A DNA stretch of 56,332 nucleotides from Kribbella turkmenica (lineage in GTDB: Bacteria > Actinomycetota > Actinomycetes > Propionibacteriales > Kribbellaceae), in assembly GCF_004348725.1 (NCBI RefSeq), contig NZ_SMKR01000023.1, forward strand, positions 1 through 56,332. Direction: 5' to 3'. Positions 24,683 to 34,140 of the stretch are shown piece by piece; the stretch's first letter is position 1, and the number at the start of each line of letters is the position of its first letter. The translations under genes were made by a program, and so were the position numbers. The notes beneath the pieces were generated by a model. It was not told the DNA's origin and did not search any database. It saw only the letters and a list, made by a program, of their open reading frames with translations.

Positions 24683-25377
24683 GAGGCGGTCCCGGTCTCG
24701 AGCGCGTAGCCGACGCCGTGCGCGGTCCGCACCCGGTCCGCGCCGATCTTGGCGCGCAGTGCCTTCACGTGACTGTCGACCGTGCGGGTTCCGGACGCAC
24801 CCGGCCAGCCCCAGACCTCGGCGTACAGGTTCTCCCGGGTCAGCACGACTCCCGGCCTGGCGGCCAGACACAGCAGCAGGTCGAACTCGGTCGGAGTCAG
24901 GTGCACCTCGGCGCCCGCCACCCACACCCGGCGAGCGGCCGCGTCGACCCGCAGGTCGCCCAGCTCGGTGGCCGAGCGTCCGGCCAGCTCGGCGGCCCGG
25001 TCGACCCGGCGGAGCAGCGCCGCCACCCGCGCGACCAGTTCCCGCATCCGGAACGGCTTGGTCAGGTAGTCGTCCGCGCCGGCGCCGAGACCGACCAGGA
25101 TGTCCGCCTCGTCGTCGCGGGCGGTCAGCATCAGCACCGGCACCGGTCGTTCGGCCTGGATCCGGCGGCAGACCTCGTGGCCGTCGAACCCCGGCAGCAT
25201 CACGTCGAGCAGCACGAGGTCCGGCGCGGTCGCCGCGAACTTCTCGACCGCTCCCGGTCCGTCCCACGCCTGGACGACGACGTACCCCGACCCGCGCAGG
25301 CGGTCGGTCACCGCCTGGTTGATCACCGGCTCGTCCTCGACCACGAGGATCGTGCGGCCTGCTCCGTCGACTGACAC
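24679..25377 (-). CDS. OmpR/PhoB-family response regulator
   Basis: The 232-residue regulator has a receiver domain with acidic pocket VVEDEP, phospho-acceptor Asp in LVLLDVMLPGFDG (about residue 54) and the Lys of DDYLTKPF. It ends in a winged helix (LTPTEFDLLLCLAARPG, GTRTVDSHVKALRAKIGADR). It should be phosphorylated by the kinase encoded directly downstream, with which it overlaps by 4 nt. The gene pair is transcribed away from recC. Target genes are not evident. Confidence 0.93.
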   Translation of the reverse strand: MSVDGAGRTILVVEDEPVINQAVTDRLRGSGYVVVQAWDGPGAVEKFAATAPDLVLLDVMLPGFDGHEVCRRIQAERPVPVLMLTARDDEADILVGLGAGADDYLTKPFRMRELVARVAALLRRVDRAAELAGRSATELGDLRVDAAARRVWVAGAEVHLTPTEFDLLLCLAARPGVVLTRENLYAEVWGWPGASGTRTVDSHVKALRAKIGADRVRTAHGVGYALETGTAS

Positions 25378-25676
25378 GGTTCGAGCCTAGGAGCCGAGCT
25401 GGTCAGGAGGCAGGGACGACTCGTGAAGGTTCTGTGCAGGTGTTGCCGGATGGGTCCGATCGCGGGTGATGCCGTCGTGCGGTCAGGGTCTGCAGGGATC
25501 CTGGCCTCCGACCTGGGATACGGCGGGCCGCCGGATGACGCCGTGATCGCCGTCGTACCCACTGAGCCGTTCACGGCCGAACTGGTCGATCCGGGAGGCG
25601 TTGTGGCGCTGCCGACGAGGACGGCCGACGTGCGGCCCTCCCACAGGCCGTCGGGGGCGCGTGGCATGCTGCATCG
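25378..25676. other. intergenic region with an unassigned reading frame
   Basis: This 299-nt gap separates the divergent response regulator and recC. It must contain both promoters, but I see no convincing -35/-10 pairs. A plus-strand frame from GTG 25423 reads through the gap (for example GILASDLGYGGPPDDAVIAV, then VPTEPFTAELVDPGG) with a moderate GC third-position bias. It runs into the recC gene in another frame. It may be a remnant rather than a gene. Confidence 0.4.
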
Positions 25677-28600
25677 GTGGCTTTGTACCTGCACCGCGCC
25701 GAGCGCACCGATGTGCTCGCCCGCGGACTGGGTGATCTGCTCGCCGAGCCGCAGAGCGACCCGTTCGCGGAGGAGCTGGTCGTCGTGCCCGCCAAGGGAG
25801 TGGAGCGCTGGCTGTCGCAGCAGCTCGCGCATCGGCTGGGCGCGGCGCCGACGCAGCAGGACGGGGTGTGCGCCGGCGTCCGGTTCATGTCACCGCGCTC
25901 ACTGGTGTCCGCGGTTCTGGGGCTCACTGACGACGACCCGTGGGCCGCGGAGTCGATGGCCTGGCCACTGCTCGCCGTACTCGACGAATCGCTGGACGAG
26001 GCCTGGTGCGAGCCGGTCGCCCGGCACCTCGGTCATTTCGACACCGGCACCGAGGCCGAGTTGCGCCACGGCCGGCGCTACGCCGTCGCGGCCCGGCTGA
26101 CCCGGCTCTTCGCGGCGTACGCCGTTCAGCGGCCGACGCTGCTCGCGGACTGGCTCGAAGGCCGGGACACCGATGGCCGCGGAGCAGCTGTCGACGACGA
26201 CCTGGCGTGGCAGCCCGAGCTCTGGCGCCGACTGGCCGACCGCGTCGACGCACCGCCTCCGCATGCTCGGCACGCCGAGACACTCGCCCGGCTTCGCGAT
26301 CAGCCCGACTCGTTCGAGCTGCCGGCCCGGCTCTCGTTGTTCGGCCACACCCGCCTTCCGGTGACGGAGGTCGAGCTGCTGTCCGCACTGGCCGAGCACC
26401 GCGACGTACATCTGTGGCTGCCGCATCCCAGCGGCGCGTTGTGGGGACGACTGGCGGCGGCCGGCGCAGTGGCTGGAGACCGGGCCCTCGACACAAGCCA
26501 CCAGCGGGCCGACCACCCGCTCCTGGCGACGCTCGGCCGGGACAGTCGTGAGCTCCAGTTGACGCTCGCAACGACACCGGCGGTGCACCATCACCACCCG
26601 CCGCCGCCCGCTCCGGACACGCTGCTCGGCTGGCTGCAGCACGATGTGAGGGCCAACACCGTCGCTCCGGTCGGCCGAACCTTGGCCCCGGACGATCGGA
26701 GCGTCCAGGTGCACGCGTGTCACGGGGCCGCCCGGCAGGTCGACGTACTGCGTGAGGTTCTGCTCCGGATGCTCGAGGCCGACCCGACGCTGGAGCCGCG
26801 GGACATCCTCGTCATGTGCCCGGACATCGAGATCTACGCGCCGTTGATCACCGCCAGGTTCGGGCTCGGCGACCTCGGTGCGAACACTCATCCGGCGCAC
26901 CGGCTCCGGGTGCAGCTGGCCGACCGGTCGCTGACGCAGACGAATCCGCTGCTCGGGATCGCGGCCCAGCTGCTCGACCTCGCCGGCAGCCGGGCGACTG
27001 CCAGCCAGGTGCTCGACCTCGCCCAGTCCGGCCCGGTCCGCCGCCGGTTCGGGTTCACCGACGACGACCTGGACATCATCACCGCCTGGGTGCGCGAGTC
27101 CGGGATCCGCTGGGCCTTCGACAGCGAGGAACGCCGCCCGTTCGGCCTGGCCGACTACCCGCAGAACACCTGGCGGTTCGGCCTCGACCGGGTCGTCAGC
27201 GGAGTCGCGATGTCCGCGGACGCGCACGCGTGGATCGGCACGGCGCTGCCGCTCGACGACGTGGGCAGTACCCGGATCGACCTGGCCGGCCGGTTCGCGG
27301 AGTACGTCGACCGGCTCCGGTCGGCCGCGGGCCGGCTCACCGGCACGCGACCGCTCGCGGACTGGCTCGCCGACCTGCGCACCGGGATCGACCAGCTGAC
27401 TCGCGTCGGTCACGACGACAGCTGGCAGGTCGGCCAGGTGCAGCGCGAGTTCGCCGCTGTCGCCGCCGACGCCGGCCCTCTCACCACCACCCCGCTGCGG
27501 CTGCCCGACGTGCGGGCGCTGCTGTCCGCACGGCTGGCCGGACGACCGACGCGGGCGAGCTTCCGGACCGGCACGCTGACCGTCTGCACGATGGTTCCGA
27601 TGCGATCCGTGCCGCACCGCGTGGTCTGCCTGCTCGGGCTGGACGACGGCGTGTTCCCGCGTTTCGGTCTCGCGGACGGCGACGATGTCCTGGCGCGGCG
27701 GCCGGTCACGGGTGAGCGGGACGTTCGGAGCGAGGACCGGCAGTTGCTGCTCGACGCGATCCTCGCCGCGACCGAAAAGCTGGTGATCACCTACACCGGA
27801 GCGAACGAGTACTCCGGCCAGCCGCGGCCGCCCGCCGTACCGCTGGGTGAGCTGCTGGACGCCCTCGACGGCACCACCCAGGATGCCGTCCGCGACCGGA
27901 TCCTGGTCAGGCACCCGTTGCAGCCCTTCGACGGCAAGAACCTCGAGCCCGGTCGGCTGGGCGCGCCGGGTCCGTTCACGTTCGACCCGACCGCGCTGGT
28001 CGCGGCACGCGCGGCGGCCGGGTCCAGGCCGCCGCGGCCGGAGTTCCTGGCCGGCCCGCTGGACCTGCCCGCTGCCGCGGACGTGGCGCTGGCCGACCTG
28101 CTGGCGTTCTTCCGTGACCCGGTGAAGGGGTTCTTCCGGGCGCTCGACCTGACCCTGCCGTGGGAGGTCGACGGCGTGTCCGACGCGATGCCGGTGGAGA
28201 TCGACAACCTCGAGAAGTGGTCCGTCGGCGACCGGATGCTCCGCGACATGCTGACCGGCATCCATCCGGACGACGCACTGAACGCCGAGTGGCGACGGGG
28301 GACGCTGCCGCCCGGGCGACTTGGCTGGCGGACCGCGACCCAGCTCCGGGACGTTGCCCGCGGGCTGGCGGTCAGTGCGCACCCGCACCGGCAGGGAAGC
28401 CCGCGGGCCTACGACGTAGACGTCGACCTCGGCCACGGTCGGCGCCTCACCGGGACGGTGCCCGGGCTGTACGGGTACCGGTTGGTCTCGGTCAGCTACT
28501 CCCGGTTGGACGCGAAGCAGTTGCTGGGCGCGTGGGTCCAACTGCTCGCGCTGTCCGCCGGCGACGAGGACCACAACTGGACGAGTCTGGTGATCGGTCG

Positions 28601-28991
28601 CGCGTCCCGCGGCAACCATCCCGCGAGTCGGTTGTTCGGGCCCGTCGGCGCCGAGGCCGCGGCACTGCTCGCCGACCTCGTGGCGATCTACGACGCCGGC
28701 CGCCGGGAGCCCGTGCCGCTGCCGCTGAAGACCTCGTTCTCCTGGCACCAGGCGCGCCGGACCAACGACGACCCGATGATCGCCGCCGGCCGCCGGTGGC
28801 GCCCGGCCCACTACGACGGCGAGAACGCCGACCCCGCGCACGTCCGCGTCTGGGGTCTGAACACGCAGCTGGGCGTGCTGCTGGAGCCGACGCGCCCCGG
28901 CGAGGAAATGCCGGGCGAGTCGACCCGGCTCGGTGCGTACGCCGCCAGGGTCTGGGGACCGATGCTGCGCTGCGAGCAGGGAACGCCATGA
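25677..28991 (+). CDS. recC: exodeoxyribonuclease V, RecC (gamma) subunit
   Basis: The 1104-residue protein matches RecC. It begins VALYLHRAERTDVLARGLGD, has the early VVVPAKGVERWLSQQLAHRL segment and LSLFGHTRLPVTEVELLSAL, and ends in a degenerate nuclease-like domain. RecC recognises Chi and holds RecB and RecD together. It starts at a GTG and ends in an ATGA overlap with recB, giving a tightly coupled recC-recB-recD operon that repairs double-strand breaks and degrades foreign linear DNA. Confidence 0.92.
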   Translation: MALYLHRAERTDVLARGLGDLLAEPQSDPFAEELVVVPAKGVERWLSQQLAHRLGAAPTQQDGVCAGVRFMSPRSLVSAVLGLTDDDPWAAESMAWPLLAVLDESLDEAWCEPVARHLGHFDTGTEAELRHGRRYAVAARLTRLFAAYAVQRPTLLADWLEGRDTDGRGAAVDDDLAWQPELWRRLADRVDAPPPHARHAETLARLRDQPDSFELPARLSLFGHTRLPVTEVELLSALAEHRDVHLWLPHPSGALWGRLAAAGAVAGDRALDTSHQRADHPLLATLGRDSRELQLTLATTPAVHHHHPPPPAPDTLLGWLQHDVRANTVAPVGRTLAPDDRSVQVHACHGAARQVDVLREVLLRMLEADPTLEPRDILVMCPDIEIYAPLITARFGLGDLGANTHPAHRLRVQLADRSLTQTNPLLGIAAQLLDLAGSRATASQVLDLAQSGPVRRRFGFTDDDLDIITAWVRESGIRWAFDSEERRPFGLADYPQNTWRFGLDRVVSGVAMSADAHAWIGTALPLDDVGSTRIDLAGRFAEYVDRLRSAAGRLTGTRPLADWLADLRTGIDQLTRVGHDDSWQVGQVQREFAAVAADAGPLTTTPLRLPDVRALLSARLAGRPTRASFRTGTLTVCTMVPMRSVPHRVVCLLGLDDGVFPRFGLADGDDVLARRPVTGERDVRSEDRQLLLDAILAATEKLVITYTGANEYSGQPRPPAVPLGELLDALDGTTQDAVRDRILVRHPLQPFDGKNLEPGRLGAPGPFTFDPTALVAARAAAGSRPPRPEFLAGPLDLPAAADVALADLLAFFRDPVKGFFRALDLTLPWEVDGVSDAMPVEIDNLEKWSVGDRMLRDMLTGIHPDDALNAEWRRGTLPPGRLGWRTATQLRDVARGLAVSAHPHRQGSPRAYDVDVDLGHGRRLTGTVPGLYGYRLVSVSYSRLDAKQLLGAWVQLLALSAGDEDHNWTSLVIGRASRGNHPASRLFGPVGAEAAALLADLVAIYDAGRREPVPLPLKTSFSWHQARRTNDDPMIAAGRRWRPAHYDGENADPAHVRVWGLNTQLGVLLEPTRPGEEMPGESTRLGAYAARVWGPMLRCEQGTP

Positions 28992-31900
28992 TCGAGTCGT
29001 TCGACCTGCTCGGTCCGCTGCCGACCGGGACCACCGTGCTGGAGGCGAGTGCCGGCACCGGGAAGACGTACGCGCTCGCCGGGCTGGTCACCCGCTACGT
29101 CGCGGAGGGTCGGGCCCGGCTCGACGAGATGCTGCTGATCACCTTCGGCCGGGCGGCCAGCCAAGAGCTCCGGGAACGAGTGCGCGCGCAACTGCTGGAG
29201 GCGGAGCAGGCGACCGCGAGTCCCGGGCGGTGGACCGCCGACGACGGACTGCTGGGCCACCTGGTCCGCGGCAGCGCCGACGAGGTCGCCGAGCGCCGGC
29301 ACCGCCTCCGTGACGCGCTGGCCAACTTCGACGCCGCGACGATCGCGACGACCCACCAGTTCTGCCAACTGGTCCTGCGCTCCCTGGGAGTCGCCGGCGA
29401 CACCGACGCGGGCGTCACCCTGGTCGACGACCTGGAGCCGCTCGTCGCCGAGGTGGTCGACGACCTGTACCTCGGACACTTCGGCGGAGCGGCGCAGAAC
29501 CCGCCGATCACCCGGGCGACGGCGCTCGAGATCGCCACCAAGGTCGTCGGCAATCCGCACACCCGGCTGGTCCCGGAGACCTTCGCCGAGGGTTCACCGG
29601 AGGGCGTCCGGGTGCGTTTCGCGCACGCCGTCCTGACCGAGCTGGAACACCGCAAACGCCGCCTGGGCATCCTCGGGTACGACGACCTGCTGACCCGGCT
29701 CGCCGACGCCCTGAAGGACCCGGACGCCCCGGCCCGCCGGCGGATGCAGCGCCGCTGGTCGGTGGTCATGGTCGACGAGTTCCAGGACACCGACCCGGTG
29801 CAGTGGAAGGTGGTCGACGCCGCGTTCAACGGTCACAGCACCCTGGTGCTGATCGGTGACCCGAAGCAGGCGATCTACGCCTTCCGCGGCGGCGACATCG
29901 CGACGTACCTGAGCGCGGCGCAGACCGCGGGCGTGCGCCGGACGCTCGACGTCAACCGGCGCAGCGACCAGCCACTCGTCGACTGCCTGCAGGTCGTGCT
30001 CGGCGACGCCCGACTCGGCCACGAGGACATTGTCGTCCACAAGGTCGCCGCGCATCACCAGGGCAGCCGCCTCGCCGGCGCACCGTCCGACGCCCCGTTC
30101 CGGCTCCGGGTCGCGCGCCGCGACCAGTTCGGCTCGGCGACCCGCAAAAGCATCCCGATGGACAAGCTGCGCGACCACATCGCCCGCGACCTGGCCGCCG
30201 ACGTCGGCCGGTTGCTGGCGTCCGGCGCGACGTACGACGGGCGGCCGCTGCGTGCCGGCGACGTCGCCGTGATCGTCGAGGCGCACAAGGACGCCCGGGC
30301 CTGCCGCGAGGCGCTCGCCGCGGCCGGCATTCCCGCGGTGTACTCCGGTGACCTCGACATCTTCGCCTCACAGGCCGCCAAGGATTGGCTGTGCCTGCTG
30401 GAGGCGTTCGAGCAGCCCCATCGCTCCGGGCTGGTCCGGGCCGCGGCGACGACGATGTTCTTCGGGGAGACCGCGGCCAGTCTGCACGCCGGCGGCGACG
30501 ATCTGACCGACCGCATCGGCCAGACCTTGCGTGCCTGGACCGACCACCTGCGGGCACGCGGCGTCGCCGCCGTGTTCGAGGCCGCACAACTCGCCGGCAT
30601 GCCGGAGCGGGTGCTCGGGTGGCGGGCCGGCGAGCGGCACATGACCGACCTCGCGCACCTCGCCGAGCTGCTGCACGAGACCGCGCACCGCGAGCGGTTC
30701 GGGTTGCCGGCGCTGCTCGACTGGCTCCGCGAAGAATGCGCCGGCAAGGGCCGGACGACGGAGCGGACCCGGCGCCTGGACAGTGACGCGGCGGCCGTGC
30801 AGATCATGACGGTCTGGGTGAGCAAAGGCCTGCAGTACCCGGTCGTCTATCTCCCGTTCGGGTTCAACCGACACATCTTCGACGACGAGGACCTGCTGCT
30901 CTTCCACGAGAACGGCGTCCGTAGCCTCGACATCGGCGGCCGGAACCACGCCGGCTACCAGGCCAACGAACAGCGGTGGCGGACCGAGGTCGCCGGTGAC
31001 GACATCCGGCTCACCTACGTCGCCCTGACCCGCGCGCAGTCCCAGGTGGTGGCCTGGTGGGCGCCGTCGTGGGACGAGGTCAACGGCGGCATCTCCCGGC
31101 TGCTGCGCGGCCGCAAGCAGGGCGACCCGGTCGTCCCCGAGAGTCTGCGGCGCGCGACGTCCGACGACGATGTGCTGAGCTGGCTGCGACGCTGGCAGCA
31201 GGCCGGCGGTCCGGTCGTCGAGGAGTCGGTGATCGCCGAGCAGCCGGAGCCGGTGGGCGCCGGTCTGCCCGGCGGACTCACGGTCGCGTCGTTCTCCCGC
31301 GAGGTCGATGTCGCTTGGCGGCGTACGTCGTACTCCGGGCTGATCCGCGTGGCCGAGCAGCGGACGAGCGGCGTGGGCAGCGAGCACGAGGACGGCGGGC
31401 TGGAGGACGAATCCGTCGACGTCCTGCCCGCACCGGACGTGCGTCCGACGGATGCACTGCCGTCGCCGATGCAGGGGCTGCCGGTCGGTGCGGAGTTCGG
31501 TTCGCTCGTGCACGCGGTGCTCGAGGAGGCCGACCCCCGGGCCGCCGACCTGCACGCCGAGCTCGCCCGGACGGTTCGCGAACAGCTGCGGTTGTGGCGG
31601 GTCGACGTGACGCCCGACGAACTGGCGACCGCCCTGCTTCCCGTGCACAGCACCCCGCTCGGCCCACTCGTGCCAGGTCGTACGCTCGGCGGTCTCGGAC
31701 TCGACGACAGGCTCCGGGAGCTCGAGTTCGAGGTCCCGTTGGCGGGCGGAGACCACGCTGCCGCGGCCGACGTACTGCTGGCCGACCTCGCGCCGCTGCT
31801 GCGCAAACACCTGCCGGACGACGATCCACTGCGCGCGTACGCCGACCGGCTCGAGCAACCGCTGCTCGGCCGGCAGATCCTGCGCGGCTACCTGACCGGA

Positions 31901-32287
31901 TCGATCGACGTCGTACTGCGCATCCCGTACGGCGACACGCACCGGTTCGTCGTGGTCGACTACAAGACCAACCGCCTCGGCGATCCCGAACAGCCGGCCA
32001 CGTCGGCCGACTACGGGCGCGACCAGCTGGCTGCCGCGATGTTGCACTCCGACTATCCGTTGCAGGCCTTGCTCTACTCGGTCGTGCTGCACCGCTATCT
32101 CCGCTGGCGACTGCCGTCGTACGAGCCCGACGTGCACCTCGGTGGCGTCGTCTACCTGTACCTGCGCGGCATGTGCGGCGCGGACACACCGCTCGACGAC
32201 GGTCATCCCACCGGCGTCTTCAGTTGGCCGGTGCCGGCGGCTCTCGTGCTCGACCTGTCCGATCTGCTCGACGGGAGGGCTCGGTGA
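28988..32287 (+). CDS. recB: exodeoxyribonuclease V, RecB (beta) subunit
   Basis: The 1099-residue protein is a UvrD-like helicase-nuclease. It has Walker A EASAGTGKTYAL (about residues 19-30), motif II VMVDEFQDTDPVQW, motif III LIGDPKQAIYAFRGGD, motif VI RLTYVALTRAQS and a C-terminal PD-(D/E)XK nuclease with VVVDYKTNRLGD. It supplies the 3'-5' helicase and the nuclease of RecBCD. The ATG at 28988 overlaps the recC stop; earlier in-frame codons are antisense-like. The end overlaps recD (GTGA). Confidence 0.95.
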   Translation: MIESFDLLGPLPTGTTVLEASAGTGKTYALAGLVTRYVAEGRARLDEMLLITFGRAASQELRERVRAQLLEAEQATASPGRWTADDGLLGHLVRGSADEVAERRHRLRDALANFDAATIATTHQFCQLVLRSLGVAGDTDAGVTLVDDLEPLVAEVVDDLYLGHFGGAAQNPPITRATALEIATKVVGNPHTRLVPETFAEGSPEGVRVRFAHAVLTELEHRKRRLGILGYDDLLTRLADALKDPDAPARRRMQRRWSVVMVDEFQDTDPVQWKVVDAAFNGHSTLVLIGDPKQAIYAFRGGDIATYLSAAQTAGVRRTLDVNRRSDQPLVDCLQVVLGDARLGHEDIVVHKVAAHHQGSRLAGAPSDAPFRLRVARRDQFGSATRKSIPMDKLRDHIARDLAADVGRLLASGATYDGRPLRAGDVAVIVEAHKDARACREALAAAGIPAVYSGDLDIFASQAAKDWLCLLEAFEQPHRSGLVRAAATTMFFGETAASLHAGGDDLTDRIGQTLRAWTDHLRARGVAAVFEAAQLAGMPERVLGWRAGERHMTDLAHLAELLHETAHRERFGLPALLDWLREECAGKGRTTERTRRLDSDAAAVQIMTVWVSKGLQYPVVYLPFGFNRHIFDDEDLLLFHENGVRSLDIGGRNHAGYQANEQRWRTEVAGDDIRLTYVALTRAQSQVVAWWAPSWDEVNGGISRLLRGRKQGDPVVPESLRRATSDDDVLSWLRRWQQAGGPVVEESVIAEQPEPVGAGLPGGLTVASFSREVDVAWRRTSYSGLIRVAEQRTSGVGSEHEDGGLEDESVDVLPAPDVRPTDALPSPMQGLPVGAEFGSLVHAVLEEADPRAADLHAELARTVREQLRLWRVDVTPDELATALLPVHSTPLGPLVPGRTLGGLGLDDRLRELEFEVPLAGGDHAAAADVLLADLAPLLRKHLPDDDPLRAYADRLEQPLLGRQILRGYLTGSIDVVLRIPYGDTHRFVVVDYKTNRLGDPEQPATSADYGRDQLAAAMLHSDYPLQALLYSVVLHRYLRWRLPSYEPDVHLGGVVYLYLRGMCGADTPLDDGHPTGVFSWPVPAALVLDLSDLLDGRAR

Positions 32288-34047
32288 CCTCGACGATCGA
32301 CGAGTTCGACTCGGCGCTCGCGCTCGGCGCGACCGGGATACTGCGCGACTTCAACCAGGCGGGCCTGCTGGTCGCGGCCGATGTCCATGTCGCCTCCCGG
32401 TTGGCCAGCATGCTGGCCGAGGACGACGAGAAGGTGGCGCTCGCGTGCGCCCTCGTGGTCCGGGCGGTCCGCGCCGGCTCGGTCTGTCTCGACCTCGCCA
32501 CGGCTCGGGAGGAGGTCGGCGACGACGGCGTCGACCTCGACTGGCCGGACCCGGACGAGTGGTTGGCGGCCGTCGCGTCCAGTCCACTGCTCGCCGCTCC
32601 GCAGCCCCTCCGGCTGGAAGGCAGCCGGTTGTACTTCGACCGCTACTGGCGGGAGGAGGAGCAGGTCGAGCAGGACCTTCGCCGCCGATCCGCGCAGGCC
32701 GCGCCGACGATCGCCGACGAGGACACGCTGCGAGCAGGACTCGACCGCCTCTTCCCAGGTACGTCGTACGACGAACAGCGCGCCGCGGCCGAGACGGCGG
32801 TACGCCAGTGGACGACGGTGCTGACCGGTGGCCCGGGCACCGGCAAGACCACGACCGTCGCGGGACTGCTCGCGGTCCTCGCCGAGCAGGCCGAGCTCGC
32901 CGGCGACCGCCGTCCGCGGATCGCCCTGACGGCTCCGACCGGTAAGGCCGCAGCCCGGCTGGAAGAGGCGGTCCGGCACGAGATGTCCGGCCGCCTGTCC
33001 GCGGAGGACACGGCGAGGCTCGGGGACTTCCATGCCCGCACGCTGCACATGCTGCTCGGCCGGCGCCCGGACTCCTCGACCCGCTTCCGCCACGACCGCG
33101 ACAACCGGCTGCCGCACGACATCGTCGTCGTCGACGAGACCTCGATGGTCTCGCTGACGATGATGGCTCGCCTGCTCGAGGCAGTCCGTCCGGACGCGCG
33201 CCTGATCCTCGTCGGCGATCCGGACCAGCTCGCCTCCATCGAAGCGGGCGCCGTACTCGCCGATCTCGTCGACGGACTGGTCGCCGGCGGGCACGCGCGA
33301 CCGGCGGAGCTCCGCACCTCGCACCGCTTCGGCAGCGAGATCGGCGATCTGGCGCTGGCCGTGCGCGCCGACCAGGCCGAGGAGGTCCTCCATCTGCTCC
33401 GCTTCGGCGGCGACAGCCTGAGCTTCGTGGAAGGCGACGATCCACGCGACGCGCTGCGATCCGTGCTCCTGCCGGACGCGCTCGCGATCCGGAGGGCCGC
33501 CGAAGCCGGTGACGCCGACGCCGCGCTGCGCGCCCTCGAACGCCACCGCCTGCTGTGCGCCCACCGCGACGGCCCGTGGGGCGTCACCTACTGGAACCGC
33601 ACCGTCGAGCGGTGGATCACCGAGGAGACCGAGGACCCGCTCTGGGACACCTGGTACGTCGGCCGGCCGGTGCTGGTCACCGCCAACGACTACGGCCTCG
33701 GCGTCTACAACGGCGACGTCGGCGTCACCATCCGGCGTCCGGACGGTTCGCTGCGGGTCTGCATCGACGGATCCCGCGGCCGCCTCGACCTCGCACCCGG
33801 CCGGCTCGGCACTGTCGAGACGCTGCACGCGATGACGATCCACAAGGCCCAGGGCAGCCAGGCCGCCGAGGTCACCGTCCTGATCCCGGGCGAGGAGTCC
33901 CGCCTGCTCACCCGAGAACTCTTCTACACCGCGGTCACCCGCGCCGAGAAGCAGATCCGGGTCGTCGGCAACGAACCCGCCATCCGCCTGGCCCTCCACC
34001 GCCGCGCCCTCCGAGCCACCGGCCTCCGCCAGCGCCTGACCACCTGA
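32284..34047 (+). CDS. recD: exodeoxyribonuclease V, RecD (alpha) subunit
   Basis: The 587-residue protein is a superfamily 1B helicase. It has Walker A LTGGPGTGKTTTVAGL (about residues 180-195), Walker B IVVVDETSMVSL, motif III LILVGDPDQL and the C-terminal motif TIHKAQGSQAAEV with FYTAVTRAEKQI. It drives 5'-3' unwinding in RecBCD. The GTG start lies within the recB stop, so the three subunits are translationally coupled. A short inverted repeat (CCGGG/CCCGG, 34058-34072) just after the stop could assist termination but is weak. Confidence 0.94.
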   Translation: MTSTIDEFDSALALGATGILRDFNQAGLLVAADVHVASRLASMLAEDDEKVALACALVVRAVRAGSVCLDLATAREEVGDDGVDLDWPDPDEWLAAVASSPLLAAPQPLRLEGSRLYFDRYWREEEQVEQDLRRRSAQAAPTIADEDTLRAGLDRLFPGTSYDEQRAAAETAVRQWTTVLTGGPGTGKTTTVAGLLAVLAEQAELAGDRRPRIALTAPTGKAAARLEEAVRHEMSGRLSAEDTARLGDFHARTLHMLLGRRPDSSTRFRHDRDNRLPHDIVVVDETSMVSLTMMARLLEAVRPDARLILVGDPDQLASIEAGAVLADLVDGLVAGGHARPAELRTSHRFGSEIGDLALAVRADQAEEVLHLLRFGGDSLSFVEGDDPRDALRSVLLPDALAIRRAAEAGDADAALRALERHRLLCAHRDGPWGVTYWNRTVERWITEETEDPLWDTWYVGRPVLVTANDYGLGVYNGDVGVTIRRPDGSLRVCIDGSRGRLDLAPGRLGTVETLHAMTIHKAQGSQAAEVTVLIPGEESRLLTRELFYTAVTRAEKQIRVVGNEPAIRLALHRRALRATGLRQRLTT

Positions 34048-34140
34048 CACCTCGTTCCCGGGTGCTGCCCGGTGACCGGTTGCCGATCCGCCCACCGCCC
34101 CAGGCTGCCGGCCCGCGGCGTGAGGACTCATCATGGTGGG

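Noticed and set aside
24683..25267. Extension of the kinase frame upstream over the response regulator
   Set aside because: It runs in another frame across the response-regulator gene and has shadow composition. The GTGA overlap marks the real start.
28160..28987. Possible long N-terminal extension of RecB
   Set aside because: The codons lie inside recC in another frame and are Arg-rich. The ATG at 28988 overlapping the recC stop is the classical start.
25677..34047. RecBCD locus as a novel defence system
   Set aside because: All three subunits have standard motifs and order. No extra effector gene is inserted, so it is the ordinary RecBCD operon.
34058..34072. Terminator after recD
   Set aside because: The stem is only 5 bp with no T-run. 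Such short GC stems are expected by chance here.
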